DNA of 64,000 nucleotides from Alteromonas antoniana (GCF_019249295.1 NZ_JAESDH010000017.1:50190-114189), one strand, 5' to 3'. Shown: positions 38,745 through 49,154, numbered from the stretch's first letter. Numbers and translations: made by a program. The notes: generated by a model from the sequence alone, not told the origin.

Positions 38745-39863
38745 TTATTGTGCCATTTTTACCGATATCGCTTCGCCCTTCATCTGTTTTTTCAACATTC
38801 TTTTGGTACGGTCGACCACATCACCGACTAATTGACCACACGCTGCATCAATATCATCGCCACGGGTTTTACGCACCATCACCGTATAACCATGCTCCAT
38901 TAGTACTTTAGCGAAGCGGTCGATACGCGAGTTGCTCGAACAGGTGTAAGGCGATCCCGGATACGGATTAAACGGGATCAGGTTTATTTTACATGGCGTC
39001 TCTTTCAGCACTTTCGCCAGTTCATGCGCCTGATCTGTGCTGTCATTAATGTGAGACAACATAACATACTCTATCGTGACTTTGCCCTGATTTGCGCGGG
39101 ATTTTTCAAGATAGCGACGGACGCCGGCAAGGAACGTCTCAATATTGTACTTTTTATTGATTGGAACAATTTCGTTTCGCAGCTCATCATTTGGTGCATG
39201 CAGTGAAATTGCCAGTGCCACATCTATCTGGTCGCCAAGCATATCCAGTGCCGGTACGACGCCTGAAGTACTTAAGGTTACCCGACGCTTGGACAAACCA
39301 AAGCCAAAATCGTCCAACATGATGTCCATCGCAGGCACCACGTTTTTCAGGTTAAGCAGCGGCTCTCCCATCCCCATCATGACGACATTAGTAACCGGAC
39401 GCTTACTCGAGTCTTTAGACAAACCGCGGTGGGTAGCAACCCGCCAGACCTGACCGATGATCTCACTTACCGACAGGTTGCGGTTGAAGCCTTGCTGCGC
39501 AGTCGAGCAAAACGTGCATTCCAGTGCACAGCCAACCTGCGAAGATACGCACAACGTGGCGCGGTCGGTTTCCGGGATCCACACGGCTTCTACCTCTTGG
39601 CCACCCTGCAACGTCAGAGCATATTTAATCGTGCCGTCGCTGGCTTCCTGGAAATACGCAATTTCCGGTGCCACGATTTCGCATTCAGCTTTCAGCTTTT
39701 CGCGAAGCCCTTTATTCAGGTTGGTCATCTCGTCGAAATCACTGACACCCTGCTGATAAATCCATTTCATAAGCTGATCAGCTCGAAACGGTTTTTCGCC
39801 GATGTCTTTGAAGAACTTTCGCAACCCTTCACGATTTAAATTTAACAAGTTTGTCTTCGACAT
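38745..39863 (-). CDS. rlmN: Dual-specificity RNA methyltransferase RlmN
   Basis: Radical-SAM enzyme that makes m2A2503 in 23S rRNA and m2A37 in some tRNAs. 372 residues. The radical-SAM cluster motif CALECTFC lies near 112-119; the SAM segment GMGEPLLN near 165-172; the conserved C-terminal cysteine is in DIDAACGQL. First gene of the rlmN-pilW-rodZ-ispG unit. Confidence 0.97.
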   Translation of the reverse strand: MSKTNLLNLNREGLRKFFKDIGEKPFRADQLMKWIYQQGVSDFDEMTNLNKGLREKLKAECEIVAPEIAYFQEASDGTIKYALTLQGGQEVEAVWIPETDRATLCVSSQVGCALECTFCSTAQQGFNRNLSVSEIIGQVWRVATHRGLSKDSSKRPVTNVVMMGMGEPLLNLKNVVPAMDIMLDDFGFGLSKRRVTLSTSGVVPALDMLGDQIDVALAISLHAPNDELRNEIVPINKKYNIETFLAGVRRYLEKSRANQGKVTIEYVMLSHINDSTDQAHELAKVLKETPCKINLIPFNPYPGSPYTCSSNSRIDRFAKVLMEHGYTVMVRKTRGDDIDAACGQLVGDVVDRTKRMLKKQMKGEAISVKMAQ

Positions 39864-40292
39864 TGTCTGGATGACCTTACCTTTACCTTAGTTGACAACG
39901 TAATAGCACATTGTCCGAAAAATGGATTCACGACGCACGCCACAACGTCACTACGACTGTGGATATTGTGACAAGTGTAGCCCCTTTTTAGTTTCAGTCT
40001 GATTTGCTGATGCTCATAAAGAAAATCAGTGGCAACCGAAAATACGTGAGCGCATCATCAGGTTACGCTGTACCTGAGTGACGACTGTCCGTTCGACCCA
40101 GAAAGGCTCGATGCGTCTTTGTTACTGCTCAAAAATTGGTCGCAAATTCTATCACAGCACGCGTAACAGAGAAAGCAGGAAAACAGGCTCTGGCAATATC
40201 ACAAGCCAGGTAAGACTCCCCACCACAGTTTTCTCCAGCGCGATATTCAAGCTCGATGAAGCGAGCGTGAACGTAAACAAAACCGCGGGCAC
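39864..40292. other. Intergenic region between ndk and rlmN
   Basis: About 430 bases between the ndk terminator and rlmN. It must hold the rlmN promoter, but no hexamer pair stands out. No repeat, RNA gene or credible small ORF seen. Confidence 0.45.
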
Positions 40293-40319
40293 AAAAAAAG
40301 GAGCCGTTGGCTCCTTTTT
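40293..40319 (-). terminator. Rho-independent terminator of ndk
   Basis: Stem AAAAAGGAGCC/GGCTCCTTTTT with a 3-base loop, minus strand ending in seven T. It lies 20 bases after the ndk stop. Confidence 0.92.
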
Positions 40320-40339
40320 CATCTGCTTAGCCTGGCGAA

Positions 40340-40771
40340 TTAACGCGTGCGAGGGCAGATTTCTTCTTCAGAGAAGAAGTAAGCAATTTCACGAGCTGCA
40401 GATTCTGGTGCATCAGAACCGTGAACTGCATTTTCGTCGATTGATTCAGCGTAATCAGAACGAAGTGTTCCCGCAGCAGCGTCTGCCGGGTTAGTTGCGC
40501 CCATGATTTCACGGTTTTTCACAACCGCATTTTCGCCTTCAAGAACCTGAACCATTACCGGACCAGACGTCATGAAATCAACCAGCGCACCAAAGAAAGG
40601 ACGCTCTTTATGCTCTGCATAAAAACCTTCAGCCTGTTCTTTGCTCATGTGGATCATTTTAGACGCTACGATGCGAAGGCCCGCAGATTCAAAACGGTTA
40701 TAGATTGCACCGATTACGTTTTTTGCTACCGCATCAGGCTTGATAATCGAAAAAGTACGCTCTAGAGCCAT
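40340..40771 (-). CDS. ndk: Nucleoside diphosphate kinase
   Basis: Transfers gamma-phosphate between nucleoside triphosphates and diphosphates. 143 residues, the E. coli length. The active-site His117 is in [16 protein letters not shown]. Single gene with its own promoter and terminator, downstream of the suf operon in the same direction. Confidence 0.98.
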   Translation of the reverse strand: MALERTFSIIKPDAVAKNVIGAIYNRFESAGLRIVASKMIHMSKEQAEGFYAEHKERPFFGALVDFMTSGPVMVQVLEGENAVVKNREIMGATNPADAAAGTLRSDYAESIDENAVHGSDAPESAAREIAYFFSEEEICPRTR

Positions 40772-41074
40772 GCTTTTCTGTCCTCAATAAGTCGTGTAAA
40801 AATTTTTGGCCGCGAATTATAGGCAATTCTCATCCACTTGACCAGCGCCGATTGTGCCTTCCCTCGTAAGCAGTTGTTTATAACATGATATTTGTGTCAA
40901 ACCGATGACAATGGCGCGAATGACGAGGCTGGTAAACCGGGCTGCTACTCTTGTGAACAGCCCGCAGATTCGGGTTTAAGACCAGAGTCAGTCTGTTTAG
41001 TAACGTAAGGCAGGCTTGCCTTTCACCAGACAAGTCTCTGATACTATTTGTTTTCAGCCCTACGCCTGACAGAC
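40772..41074. other. Intergenic region between sufE and ndk
   Basis: About 303 bases. It contains the ndk promoter (40816-40844) and two hairpins after sufE: AAGGCAGGCTTGCCTT near 41007-41022 and CGGGCTG/CAGCCCG at 40938-40964. Neither has a T run, so the suf operon terminator is uncertain. Confidence 0.5.
40816..40844 (-). promoter_or_regulatory. ndk promoter
   Basis: Minus-strand TGGTCA (40844-40839), 17-base spacer, perfect TATAAT (40821-40816), about 45 bases before the ndk ATG. Confidence 0.65.
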
Positions 41075-41488
41075 TCAGTGAATTGCTTGTCGCGCCTGTT
41101 CCTGGATCTTCGCCACGATAGCGCGAAGTCCGTTACCGCGTGTTGGCGTAATGTGACGCTCTAAATCCAGCGCTTCAAAATAGCCATTGATGTCAAAGTC
41201 CAGGATTTGCTTAGGCGATTTATCGTTATACGCGGCCAGCACCAGGGCCAGCAATCCCTGAACAATCACTGCATCACTGTCTACATCAAACACAATCTTG
41301 CCGTCTTTGGTTTCGGAAATTAACCAGACGTTGCTTTGGCACCCTTTTACCAGGCGGTCAGGCGTGCGCTGGTCTTCGCTCAGGCCAGGAATACCTTTCC
41401 CGAGATCAATGATGTACTGGTAGCGCTGCTCCCAATCGTCAAAAAAGGCTAAATCGTCAATGATTTCTTCGCTGCTTGGTATTTGCAT
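41075..41488 (-). CDS. sufE: Sulfur acceptor protein SufE
   Basis: Takes persulfide sulfur from SufS and passes it to the SufBCD scaffold. 137 residues. The acceptor Cys50 is in VKGCQSNVWL, matching Cys51 of E. coli SufE. Last gene of the suf operon, 51 bases after sufT. Confidence 0.95.
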   Translation of the reverse strand: MQIPSSEEIIDDLAFFDDWEQRYQYIIDLGKGIPGLSEDQRTPDRLVKGCQSNVWLISETKDGKIVFDVDSDAVIVQGLLALVLAAYNDKSPKQILDFDINGYFEALDLERHITPTRGNGLRAIVAKIQEQARQAIH

Positions 41489-41539
41489 ACTCTTTCCTGT
41501 AATTCGAACCAGGCTATTGTAATAGTTCGTGAACGGGAC

Positions 41540-42073
41540 TTAAAAGAACAGACCCGCTTCCAGCTGTGCCTCTTCGCTCATCATGTCACGCGACCACGGT
41601 GGGTCGAAGACAAGTTCAACGTTTACGGCATCAACGTGGGGGACTAACCCGACACGATATTCGACATCGCCTACTAACACCGGACCCATGCCACATCCTG
41701 GCGCGGTCAGTGTCATATCGATATTCACTGCTTTTGCAGACTGATCAATTTCCACTTTATAGATAAGCCCCAGCGAAACCAGATTAATCGGAATTTCCGG
41801 GTCAAATATCGTTTCAAGTGCATCCCATACCTGCTGCTCGCTTATGTTGCCATCTTCAGGAGCAGGAAAGTCGAGCTTTTGTGGCTGACGACCTATGGCA
41901 TCTGCGTCTGTACCGTCGATTCGATACATATTACCACGCCAGGTAACGGTATAATTTCCGCCCAAATCCTGCGTGATGTTGACAAACTCGCCTTCCGGGA
42001 TAATTTTCTTATCACCGGCCGGAACCAGTCGCGCTTTACAGTCACGCTCGGTGACCACCATTTTCTGTTGCAT
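41540..42073 (-). CDS. sufT: Iron-sulfur cluster assembly protein SufT
   Basis: 177 residues: an N-terminal extension (about 1-75) followed by a DUF59/MIP18-type domain (DALETIFDPEIPINLVSLGLIYKV, TLTAPGCGMGP) with the conserved Cys. SufT proteins help mature Fe-S proteins in addition to SufBCD. Lies between sufA and sufE; not part of the E. coli sufABCDSE operon, but common in suf loci of other bacteria. Confidence 0.9.
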   Translation of the reverse strand: MQQKMVVTERDCKARLVPAGDKKIIPEGEFVNITQDLGGNYTVTWRGNMYRIDGTDADAIGRQPQKLDFPAPEDGNISEQQVWDALETIFDPEIPINLVSLGLIYKVEIDQSAKAVNIDMTLTAPGCGMGPVLVGDVEYRVGLVPHVDAVNVELVFDPPWSRDMMSEEAQLEAGLFF

Positions 42074-42086
42074 AAAGACTGACTGT

Positions 42087-42443
42087 TTAGCCTACGTTAA
42101 AGCTTTCGCCACAGCCGCACTCGTCGACCACGTTAGGGTTATTGTATTTGATGATGCCGTTGACGCCTTCTTTGACATAATCAATTTCTGTGTTTCGCAG
42201 CAAGTCTGTTGCGTCTGCGGCTACTGCCACTGTGAGTGAATCCGACACACTCAACACTTCATCGCCGTCTTCAGCCGCATCGGCAAAGTCAAGCACATAG
42301 GCATAACCGGTACAGCCACTCACGCGGGTTGATAAACGAATAAGTTGCCCTGGTTTGTCAGCCAGTTTGCTCTCAAAATGCTTTACCGCACTGTCAGTGA
42401 GCGTAATCAACTGCGTGCTGGGGGTAAAAGTTTCAACTGTCAT
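42087..42443 (-). CDS. sufA: A-type iron-sulfur carrier protein (SufA-like)
   Basis: 118 residues of the HesB/IscA/SufA family. The Fe-S ligand cysteines are seen in RVSGCTGYAYVL and in the C-terminal DECGCGESF. It carries clusters from SufBCD to target enzymes. Located 9 bases after sufS. SufA is chosen over IscA from context. Confidence 0.88.
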   Translation of the reverse strand: MTVETFTPSTQLITLTDSAVKHFESKLADKPGQLIRLSTRVSGCTGYAYVLDFADAAEDGDEVLSVSDSLTVAVAADATDLLRNTEIDYVKEGVNGIIKYNNPNVVDECGCGESFNVG

Positions 42444-42452
42444 GTTACCTCC

Positions 42453-43670
42453 TTAGGCCAACATCATTTTTGCTTTCTTCAGTGCGCTGAACAGCATGTC
42501 CACTTCTTCAAGCGTATTGTATATCGAGAACGATGCACGTGCGGTTCCGGGGATCCCAAAACGCTTCATTAACGGCTGTGCACAGTTATCGCCGGTACGA
42601 ATGGCTACGCCCTGACGGTCAAGAATAAACCCGACATCTGCAGGGTGTGCCCCCCCCAACATGAACGACAGCACACCCACTTTATCCGGTGCTGTACCGA
42701 TAATGCGCATTCCATCCAGCGCCTGTGCCCTTTCCGTTGCTGCGGCAAGTAGCTGTTGCTCGTGCGCTTGCACATCATCGGTGTTCAGAGCGCGAAACCA
42801 TTCAACGGCTGCGCCAAGGCCGATTGCCCCGGCAATATTGGGTGTTCCGGCCTCTAATCGGTTGGGCAATGCCCCCCAGGTGGCGCTTTGATAAGTCACA
42901 TCGCTGATCATCTCACCACCGACCTGCCAGACTGGCCAGTCTTCCAGAACGTCTTTCTTCCCCCAGAGCACACCAATGCCGGTAGGACCGAACAATTTGT
43001 GGCCGGAGAACGCATAGAAGTCACAGCCAATAGACTGAACGTCGACACCACCATGGGCTATACCCTGAGCACCGTCTACCAGAACCCAGGCACCAACTTT
43101 CTTTGCCAGCCGGGTAAGTTCACCGATGGGGTTGACTGTGCCCAATGCATTGGACACATGTGGAAACGCCACCAGTTTTGTATTTTCAGTGAGCAATGAC
43201 TCAAACGCATCCACGTCCAATTCACCACTGTCAAAAATCGGGGCGATTTTTAACGTCGCACCGGCTTTTTCACAAGCCTGCTGCCAGGTAACCAAATTCG
43301 CATGGTGTTCAAGCTCTGTGGCAACAACTTCGTCACCAGCGTTAAGCTTTTGCGCCAGGCCATTCGCAACAATATTGATTGCTTCCGTTGTGCCGCTGGT
43401 CCAGATAACTTCTTCACGCGTTCCTGCGTTAATGAAAGACGCCACACTGTCGCGGGCTTTTTCATAACGTCGTGTGGACTCGTCAGACAGATGATGCGCG
43501 CCGCGATGCACGTTGGCATTACACTGCGTGTAAAACGCCATGATCGCATCAATAACCGCTTGCGGCTTTTGCGTTGTCGCCGCGTTATCCAGGTAAACCA
43601 GAGGTTTCCCGTCTACTTGTTGCTCAAGAATAGGAAACTGCGCGCGCAGTGCCTGAACGTCCAGACTCAT
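42453..43670 (-). CDS. sufS: Cysteine desulfurase SufS
   Basis: PLP enzyme (group II NifS type) that removes sulfur from cysteine and hands it to SufE. 405 residues. PLP lysine in SGHKLFGPTG near 226, active-site Cys in RTGDNCAQPLM near 364, the short loop typical of group II. It overlaps sufD by 4 bases. Together with the IscS-type enzyme at 47438-48610 the locus has two desulfurases. Confidence 0.96.
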   Translation of the reverse strand: MSLDVQALRAQFPILEQQVDGKPLVYLDNAATTQKPQAVIDAIMAFYTQCNANVHRGAHHLSDESTRRYEKARDSVASFINAGTREEVIWTSGTTEAINIVANGLAQKLNAGDEVVATELEHHANLVTWQQACEKAGATLKIAPIFDSGELDVDAFESLLTENTKLVAFPHVSNALGTVNPIGELTRLAKKVGAWVLVDGAQGIAHGGVDVQSIGCDFYAFSGHKLFGPTGIGVLWGKKDVLEDWPVWQVGGEMISDVTYQSATWGALPNRLEAGTPNIAGAIGLGAAVEWFRALNTDDVQAHEQQLLAAATERAQALDGMRIIGTAPDKVGVLSFMLGGAHPADVGFILDRQGVAIRTGDNCAQPLMKRFGIPGTARASFSIYNTLEEVDMLFSALKKAKMMLA

Positions 43671-44923
43671 TTCACCTCCATCCGGGCGAAGCGCTCACTA
43701 AGAACCGGCAATAGCCATTCGCGCAAGGCGGCATTTGGCATTTGATTAACCAGCTCCTGTATGAAACCAAAGTTCAGCATAACCAGAGCTTTGCTACGGG
43801 TAACGCCGCGAGTGAGCAGGTAATACAGCGCGCTCTCATCAATTTCTGCCACCGTTGCACCATGGGCACATTTCACATCGTCGGCATAAATTTCCAGTTC
43901 AGGCTTGGTATTAATAAGTGCACGACGCGACAGTAACAGGTTGCGATTGTTAAGTTCGGCTAACGTCTTCTGCGCATCGCGGTGAATATGAATGCGACCA
44001 TTGAAAACGGCGCGCGCGCGGTCGCCGATGACACCACGCGCATTTTCTTCTGTCGTACCGTTTGGCATGGCGTGCTCTATCGTGCTGTGTAAATCGAATA
44101 ACTCACCCTCTGCAAGCAGATAGATCGCATTCATTTTGGCGTCAGCAAACTCACCGGCATGATGAATATCCACATCAACCCGCGATAACTGACTACCGTA
44201 GCCAACAAACGTACTGTTTAGTTCTGACTTGTCGTGAAGTTTAAAGTGACTGCCACCGAGTTGTGTTGCCTCGCCGGTAAACATCACGAATCGATAATGC
44301 TCAAGGTGCGCCGACGACGCGATGTCGTATTCTGCAAATGCCGTTGTCAGGCTTTGCGTATCGCCAGTACCGTGCTCGATAATTGTCGCTCTTGAGGATT
44401 CCCCAAGTCGAACTAACACTCGCGTGTGCGCATCCACGTTTTCGGTAGCCAGATTCACTATCCGGATGGGCGTTTCAACATTGGCATTCTCTGCCACGTC
44501 GATAAAGATACCCTGCTGGCATAATGCGTCATTTACCAACCCGAATAAGTGTCTGGCAGGCTTCACCTGTCCAAATACACTGGCAACCGCGGCCTCATGC
44601 TCACCCGCTTCAGCCAGCGTGCTGACACTTACGCCTTCAGGCCAGGTGATGTCACTCAGATCTGTCACGAGCTGGCCATTAGCAAAAACCAGATCGATAG
44701 CATTCAGACCTTCAACGTCTGGTGCCTGCGCCGCTTTCTGTGCGCCTGCTAACTGACTTTCGCGATCGGTCACTGCGGTCAGAGGTGTGAAACGCCAGGC
44801 TTCGTCACGTCGTCCTGGCCAGCCATCGTTGACAAGCGTTTGTAAGGCCTGTTGACGTACCGGAGCCAGATAATCATCTACCTGCTTCGCTTGCTCAATG
44901 ACCTGATTTAGCCATTGACTCAT
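43667..44923 (-). CDS. sufD: Fe-S cluster scaffold protein SufD
   Basis: Partner of SufB and SufC in the SufBC2D scaffold. 418 residues. The C-terminal SufBD core is recognisable (HIHRDAQKTLAELNNRNLLLSRRA, ALVMLNFGFIQELV), including the conserved His in KCAHGATVAEID. Overlaps both sufC and sufS by 4 bases, so the three are translationally coupled. Confidence 0.95.
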   Translation of the reverse strand: MSQWLNQVIEQAKQVDDYLAPVRQQALQTLVNDGWPGRRDEAWRFTPLTAVTDRESQLAGAQKAAQAPDVEGLNAIDLVFANGQLVTDLSDITWPEGVSVSTLAEAGEHEAAVASVFGQVKPARHLFGLVNDALCQQGIFIDVAENANVETPIRIVNLATENVDAHTRVLVRLGESSRATIIEHGTGDTQSLTTAFAEYDIASSAHLEHYRFVMFTGEATQLGGSHFKLHDKSELNSTFVGYGSQLSRVDVDIHHAGEFADAKMNAIYLLAEGELFDLHSTIEHAMPNGTTEENARGVIGDRARAVFNGRIHIHRDAQKTLAELNNRNLLLSRRALINTKPELEIYADDVKCAHGATVAEIDESALYYLLTRGVTRSKALVMLNFGFIQELVNQMPNAALREWLLPVLSERFARMEVK

Positions 44924-45681
44924 GCTTCGGTCTCCTCATACGCTTTTCCCAGAAATGCGTAACCGCCTTTCTCAACTTCCAGCGCCAGTGAGGCATCACC
45001 GCTTTTTACAATTTTGCCATCGGCAAGAATATGCACAAAGTCAGGCTTGATATAGTCCAGCAGACGCTGATAGTGGGTCACCACGATGAAACTACGCTTG
45101 CCGTCACGCTGGCTGTTTACGCCATCCGCAACTACCTGTAAGGCATCAATATCCAGACCAGAGTCTGACTCATCAAGAATACACAGCGACGGTTCAAGCA
45201 AAATCATTTGCATGATTTCATTACGCTTTTTCTCGCCGCCGGAGAAGCCTTCGTTGACTCCACGCTTCAGGAAATCAAGCGGCAGCTGCACTTGTTTGCA
45301 GGCGGCTTTGGCTTTTTTCAGGAATTCAGCAGCCGTCAGGGGTTCTTCACCACGCTGTTCACGCATGGCGTTTACCGACTCTTTCATAAATTCCATATTG
45401 CTGACGCCCGGAATTTCTACCGGGTACTGGAATGCCAGAAACAGGCCTGCACGAGCGCGCTCTTCTACTTCTAACTCCAGCAGGTCCGCATCGTTCAGGG
45501 TAACGTTGCCGTCTGTGACCTCGTAGCCATCACGACCGGACAACACATAGCCAAGAGTACTTTTGCCGGCCCCGTTCGGGCCCATGATAGCGTGTACTTC
45601 ACCTGGATTCACTTCCAGATCGAGGCCCTTAATGATGACCTTATCTTCTACGCTTGCATGTAAATTACTGATTTTAAGCAT
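44920..45681 (-). CDS. sufC: Fe-S assembly ATPase SufC
   Basis: ABC-type ATPase that drives conformational change in the SufBD scaffold. 253 residues. Walker A GPNGAGKST at 35-43, signature FSGGEKKRNEIMQM near 150-160, Walker B CILDESDSGLD, and His in VVTHYQRLL. Not a transporter despite the fold. Two bases after sufB. Confidence 0.97.
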   Translation of the reverse strand: MLKISNLHASVEDKVIIKGLDLEVNPGEVHAIMGPNGAGKSTLGYVLSGRDGYEVTDGNVTLNDADLLELEVEERARAGLFLAFQYPVEIPGVSNMEFMKESVNAMREQRGEEPLTAAEFLKKAKAACKQVQLPLDFLKRGVNEGFSGGEKKRNEIMQMILLEPSLCILDESDSGLDIDALQVVADGVNSQRDGKRSFIVVTHYQRLLDYIKPDFVHILADGKIVKSGDASLALEVEKGGYAFLGKAYEETEA

Positions 45682-45683
45682 TA

Positions 45684-47120
45684 TTACCCCACTGAACCTT
45701 CAAGACTAATTTCGAGCAGTTTGCCGGCTTCTACAGCAAATTCCATTGGCAGCTCTTTGAATACTTCTTTACAGAAGCCGTTAACAATCATGGATACTGC
45801 TTTTTCAGTATCCAAACCCCGTTGCTGACACAGGAACAACTGCTCGTCGCTCACTTTTGATGTGGTCGCTTCGTGTTCAACAATGGCCGACGGGTTGCGG
45901 CTCTCGATATATGGAAAAGTGTGTGCACCGCACTGATCACCAATAAGCAAAGAATCACACTCGGTAAAGTTCCTTGCGCCATCGGCTTTCGGCCCCATTT
46001 TCACCAGGCCGCGATACGCGTTGTTACTCTTTCCTGCAGAAATACCTTTGGAAATAATGGTCGAGCGCGTGTTTTTGCCCAGGTGGATCATCTTCGTTCC
46101 GGTGTCCGCCTGCTGACGGCCTCGGGTTAATGCCACAGAGTAAAACTCGCCAACACTGTTGTCTCCTTTAAGGATACAACTCGGGTACTTCCAGGTGACG
46201 GCCGAACCAGTTTCAACCTGTGTCCAGGATATTTTGGCATTGGTGTGGCAAATACCGCGTTTGGTAACGAAGTTATAAATACCACCTTTCCCATTTTCAT
46301 CACCGGGGTACCAGTTCTGTACGGTCGAGTATTTAATCTTTGCATCGTCCATCGCCACCAGCTCGACAACCGCAGCGTGCAGCTGATTTTCATCGCGCTG
46401 AGGAGCGGTACAGCCTTCCAGATAGCTGACATGACTACCTTCATCAGCAACTATCAGGGTGCGCTCGAACTGGCCGGTATTTTGTTCATTAATTCGAAAG
46501 TACGTAGACAGTTCCATCGGGCAACGCACACCCTTTGGAATGTAAACAAAAGAGCCGTCGGTAAATACCGCGCTATTAAGCGCAGCGAAATAGTTATCGG
46601 TGCGAGGCACCACAGAACCGATGTATTTTTTCACCAGGTCGGGATACTTATGAACTGCTTCTGAAATCGGGCAGAAAATCACGCCGGCTTCTTCCAGCTT
46701 TTCACGGAAGGTAGTTACCACAGACACCGAATCAAATACGGCATCTACTGCCACTCCCGCCAGCATTTCCTGTTCGTGCAGCGGAATGCCCAGTTTTTCA
46801 TAGGTGCGCAAAAGTTCTGGATCGACTTCATCCAGCGACTTCGGCTTATCTTTCATACTTTTCGGTGAAGAATAGTAAGAGATCGCCTGATAATCGATTT
46901 TTGGATAGTCCACATGAGCCCAGTCCGGCTCTTCCATTTCAAGCCAGGAGCGATACGCTTTCAGACGCCATTCCAGCATCCACTCAGGCTCCCCTTTCAC
47001 TTCTGAAATGCGGCGAATTACGGATTCGTCCAGGCCAATATCAAACGTATCCGCTTCGATCTCTGAATAGAAACCGGCATCATATTTTCGCTCTAACGCC
47101 TGTTCGATCTGTTCACTCAT
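45684..47120 (-). CDS. sufB: Fe-S cluster scaffold protein SufB
   Basis: Main scaffold on which the cluster is built. 478 residues, slightly shorter than E. coli SufB (495). Conserved stretches include [17 protein letters not shown], the sulfur-accepting Cys region in [22 protein letters not shown], and the C-terminal [27 protein letters not shown]. First gene of sufBCDSATE; preceded by an IscR-controlled promoter and a structured leader of about 125 bases. Confidence 0.97.
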   Translation of the reverse strand: MSEQIEQALERKYDAGFYSEIEADTFDIGLDESVIRRISEVKGEPEWMLEWRLKAYRSWLEMEEPDWAHVDYPKIDYQAISYYSSPKSMKDKPKSLDEVDPELLRTYEKLGIPLHEQEMLAGVAVDAVFDSVSVVTTFREKLEEAGVIFCPISEAVHKYPDLVKKYIGSVVPRTDNYFAALNSAVFTDGSFVYIPKGVRCPMELSTYFRINEQNTGQFERTLIVADEGSHVSYLEGCTAPQRDENQLHAAVVELVAMDDAKIKYSTVQNWYPGDENGKGGIYNFVTKRGICHTNAKISWTQVETGSAVTWKYPSCILKGDNSVGEFYSVALTRGRQQADTGTKMIHLGKNTRSTIISKGISAGKSNNAYRGLVKMGPKADGARNFTECDSLLIGDQCGAHTFPYIESRNPSAIVEHEATTSKVSDEQLFLCQQRGLDTEKAVSMIVNGFCKEVFKELPMEFAVEAGKLLEISLEGSVG

Positions 47121-47195
47121 GGTTGTGATCTCACTTTTTTGCCTGCGTTCACTGCTTTTTCAAACCCGGCCGTAACGGTCTTGCCGGAAGGATTG

Positions 47196-47221
47196 CCGAA
47201 GCTATGTGTTTCGGGCTTCGG
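47196..47221 (-). other. Hairpin in the sufB mRNA leader
   Basis: Perfect 7-bp stem CCGAAGC/GCTTCGG with a 12-base loop, about 75 bases before the sufB start. No T run follows, so it is not a terminator. It may affect stability or regulation; function unknown. Confidence 0.55.
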
Positions 47222-47253
47222 AACAAAAGCAGTTCATAAAATTCTTAACGTAT

Positions 47254-47282
47254 ATTGTAAAATACCTGACTAAATTGCTCAA
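47254..47282 (-). promoter_or_regulatory. sufBCDSATE promoter
   Basis: Minus-strand TTGAGC (47282-47277), 17-base spacer, TACAAT (47259-47254). The -35 and most of the spacer lie inside the IscR box. Start would be about 125 bases before sufB. Confidence 0.8.
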
Positions 47283-47286
47283 GTAT
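47262..47286. promoter_or_regulatory. IscR type 1 box at the sufB promoter
   Basis: Plus strand reads ATACCTGACTAAATTGCTCA then AGTAT. It fits the type 1 IscR consensus ATASYYGACTRWWWYAGTCR-RSTAT at all but two or three positions. Type 1 sites are bound by cluster-loaded IscR, so repression when Fe-S supply is sufficient is expected. Confidence 0.85.
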
Positions 47287-47437
47287 TTAACCGCTCTCTG
47301 GATTGTAAAGAGACGGGCCACGCTTCGTATTATTGTGGAGGGCGTTCCGGTCACGTTTAAAGCGCGGCGGATGATGCCCCATTCGTCATTATTATTCAAC
47401 GACTCAGGTTGAATAGTCCCTATATCAGACGTGCATA

Positions 47438-48610
47438 TTATGCTGTTTCGCGCTGTTCTGATGCTGCGCGTAAACGGGTGACGACATCTGTGATTTTACT
47501 AATCACATAATCTATATCATCTTCTGTAGTGTACCTGCCGATGCTCATGCGAATACCTGCATGTGCCAGCTCTGCACTACGTCCTATTGCCGCCAATACG
47601 TAAGACGGCTCCAGACTTGCTGAGGTGCATGCTGAGCCGGACGACACGGCAATATCATTGAGCCCCATGATCAGGCTTTCCCCATCAACCCCACCGAAAC
47701 TGATATTCAGAATACCGGCTACACGGTTTGTTGGGTGACCATTGAGATAAATATCATTAAGCTGACTTAACCCTGTCCAAAGCCTATCGCGCAAGGTCTG
47801 AATGCGCTGCGACTCGGTAGCCATTTTTTGTGTGGCGATGGCAAATGCTTCACCCATGCCGACAATTTGATGGGTCGCCAGTGTACCGGAGCGCATGCCT
47901 CTCTCGTGACCACCGCCATGAATTTGCGCAGCCAGCCTGACTTTCGGGCGACGACGAACGTACAGCGCACCAATGCCTTTTGGTCCATATATCTTATGCG
48001 CAGAGAATGACATCAAATCGACAGGCAATACCGACAGATCGATAGGGAGCTTACCGGCACTTTGCGCAGCATCGACATGAAAGAAAACGTCGTGATTGCG
48101 ACAAACCTGGCCCAGTGCTTCGATGTCATGAACTACACCGGTTTCGTTGTTCACATGCATCAGACTGACTAATACGGTATCCGGGCGAATTGCGTCGTTA
48201 AGCTGTTCGGCGGAAATCAATCCATCTTCGTCCACATCGAGATAGGTAATTTCCCACCCTCTCGCAGCTAACGCGTCACAGGTATCTAACACAGCCTTAT
48301 GCTCGGTGTTAGCCGTAATAATGTGACATCCCTTATCCTTATACGCTTCTGCGACACCTTTGATCGCAAGGTTGTCCGATTCTGTCGCGCCCGATGTAAA
48401 CACAATTTCACGGGGATCGCTGTTGACCAGATCGGCCACCTGATTTCGCGCGATATCCACAGACTCCTCAGCTACCCAGCCAAAGCGATAGGTACGGGAA
48501 GCCGGATTACCAAAATTCCCCTCCAGGGTAAGGCATTCCGCCATTTTTTCCGCAACCACCGGGTCGACCGGCGTCGTCGCGGCATAATCCAGATAGATAG
48601 GTTTTTGCAT
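47438..48610 (-). CDS. iscS: IscS-type cysteine desulfurase
   Basis: PLP-dependent group I desulfurase, 390 residues (E. coli IscS 404). PLP lysine in [12 protein letters not shown] near 202, active Cys in [17 protein letters not shown] on the long mobile loop typical of IscS. Its ATG shares a base with the iscR stop (TAATG), so it is co-transcribed and coupled with iscR. No iscU follows; the next genes are sufBCD. It may also supply sulfur for tRNA thiolation. Symbol given by similarity and context. Confidence 0.92.
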   Translation of the reverse strand: MQKPIYLDYAATTPVDPVVAEKMAECLTLEGNFGNPASRTYRFGWVAEESVDIARNQVADLVNSDPREIVFTSGATESDNLAIKGVAEAYKDKGCHIITANTEHKAVLDTCDALAARGWEITYLDVDEDGLISAEQLNDAIRPDTVLVSLMHVNNETGVVHDIEALGQVCRNHDVFFHVDAAQSAGKLPIDLSVLPVDLMSFSAHKIYGPKGIGALYVRRRPKVRLAAQIHGGGHERGMRSGTLATHQIVGMGEAFAIATQKMATESQRIQTLRDRLWTGLSQLNDIYLNGHPTNRVAGILNISFGGVDGESLIMGLNDIAVSSGSACTSASLEPSYVLAAIGRSAELAHAGIRMSIGRYTTEDDIDYVISKITDVVTRLRAASEQRETA

Positions 48611-49095
48611 TACAGTTGAATACTGACTTCGATATCGTTAGTAAGATGGGCTAAAGATTTGTTTTTGTCCTGACGACCCGCGACTTCTTTCACATCGCGC
48701 TTGTCCATCAGTTCGCCCAACGTAATTGAGTTAAGAAACACACTGATGCGGTCGCTTAGGTCCTGCCACAAGCTATGTGTCAGACAACGCTCGCCGCCCT
48801 GACAGTCTGACTGCCCCTGACAGCGTGTTGCATCAACGCTTTCATCCACTGCACGGATAACTTCACCTACAGCAATTTTTGTGGCATCCCGACCGAGCAG
48901 ATAACCACCACCGGGCCCGCGCACACTGTCGACCAGCTTTTCTTTACGCAGCCTGGAAAAGAGTTGTTCAAGATAAGACAGGGAGATTTCCTGACGCTCA
49001 GAAATATCAGCCAGCGGCACCGGCCCCCGCGCAGAATGCAGGGCGACATCAAGCATTGCGGTGACGGCATAGCGTCCTTTAGAGGTTAATTTCAT
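48610..49095 (-). CDS. iscR: Fe-S cluster-sensing regulator IscR
   Basis: Rrf2-family transcription factor that binds a [2Fe-2S] cluster. 161 residues from the ATG at 49095 (GGAG 7 bases before); a GTG one codon earlier is too close to the ribosome site. Winged helix (about 1-75, [20 protein letters not shown]). Cluster ligands Cys92, Cys98, Cys104 and His107 are all present at the E. coli positions. Two IscR boxes overlap its own promoter, so autorepression is expected. Confidence 0.96.
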   Translation of the reverse strand: MKLTSKGRYAVTAMLDVALHSARGPVPLADISERQEISLSYLEQLFSRLRKEKLVDSVRGPGGGYLLGRDATKIAVGEVIRAVDESVDATRCQGQSDCQGGERCLTHSLWQDLSDRISVFLNSITLGELMDKRDVKEVAGRQDKNKSLAHLTNDIEVSIQL

Positions 49096-49125
49096 CACGT
49101 AGCTCCATCTCTTAAAGATGGCGTT

Positions 49126-49154
49126 ATTGTTCCATTCCTGAGTAAATTGGTCAA
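49126..49154 (-). promoter_or_regulatory. iscR-iscS promoter
   Basis: Minus-strand TTGACC (49154-49149), 17-base spacer, AACAAT (49131-49126), about 30 bases before the iscR start. The -35 is inside the proximal IscR box. Confidence 0.7.

Larger units (their letters stand above)
47121..47437. other. iscS-sufB intergenic region with promoter and leader
   Basis: 317 bases. From the sufB side: a leader of about 125 bases with a hairpin at 47196-47221, the sufB promoter (47254-47282), the IscR box (47262-47286), and then about 150 bases between iscS and the promoter with no clear terminator. Plus-strand open frames here are shadows. Confidence 0.6.
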
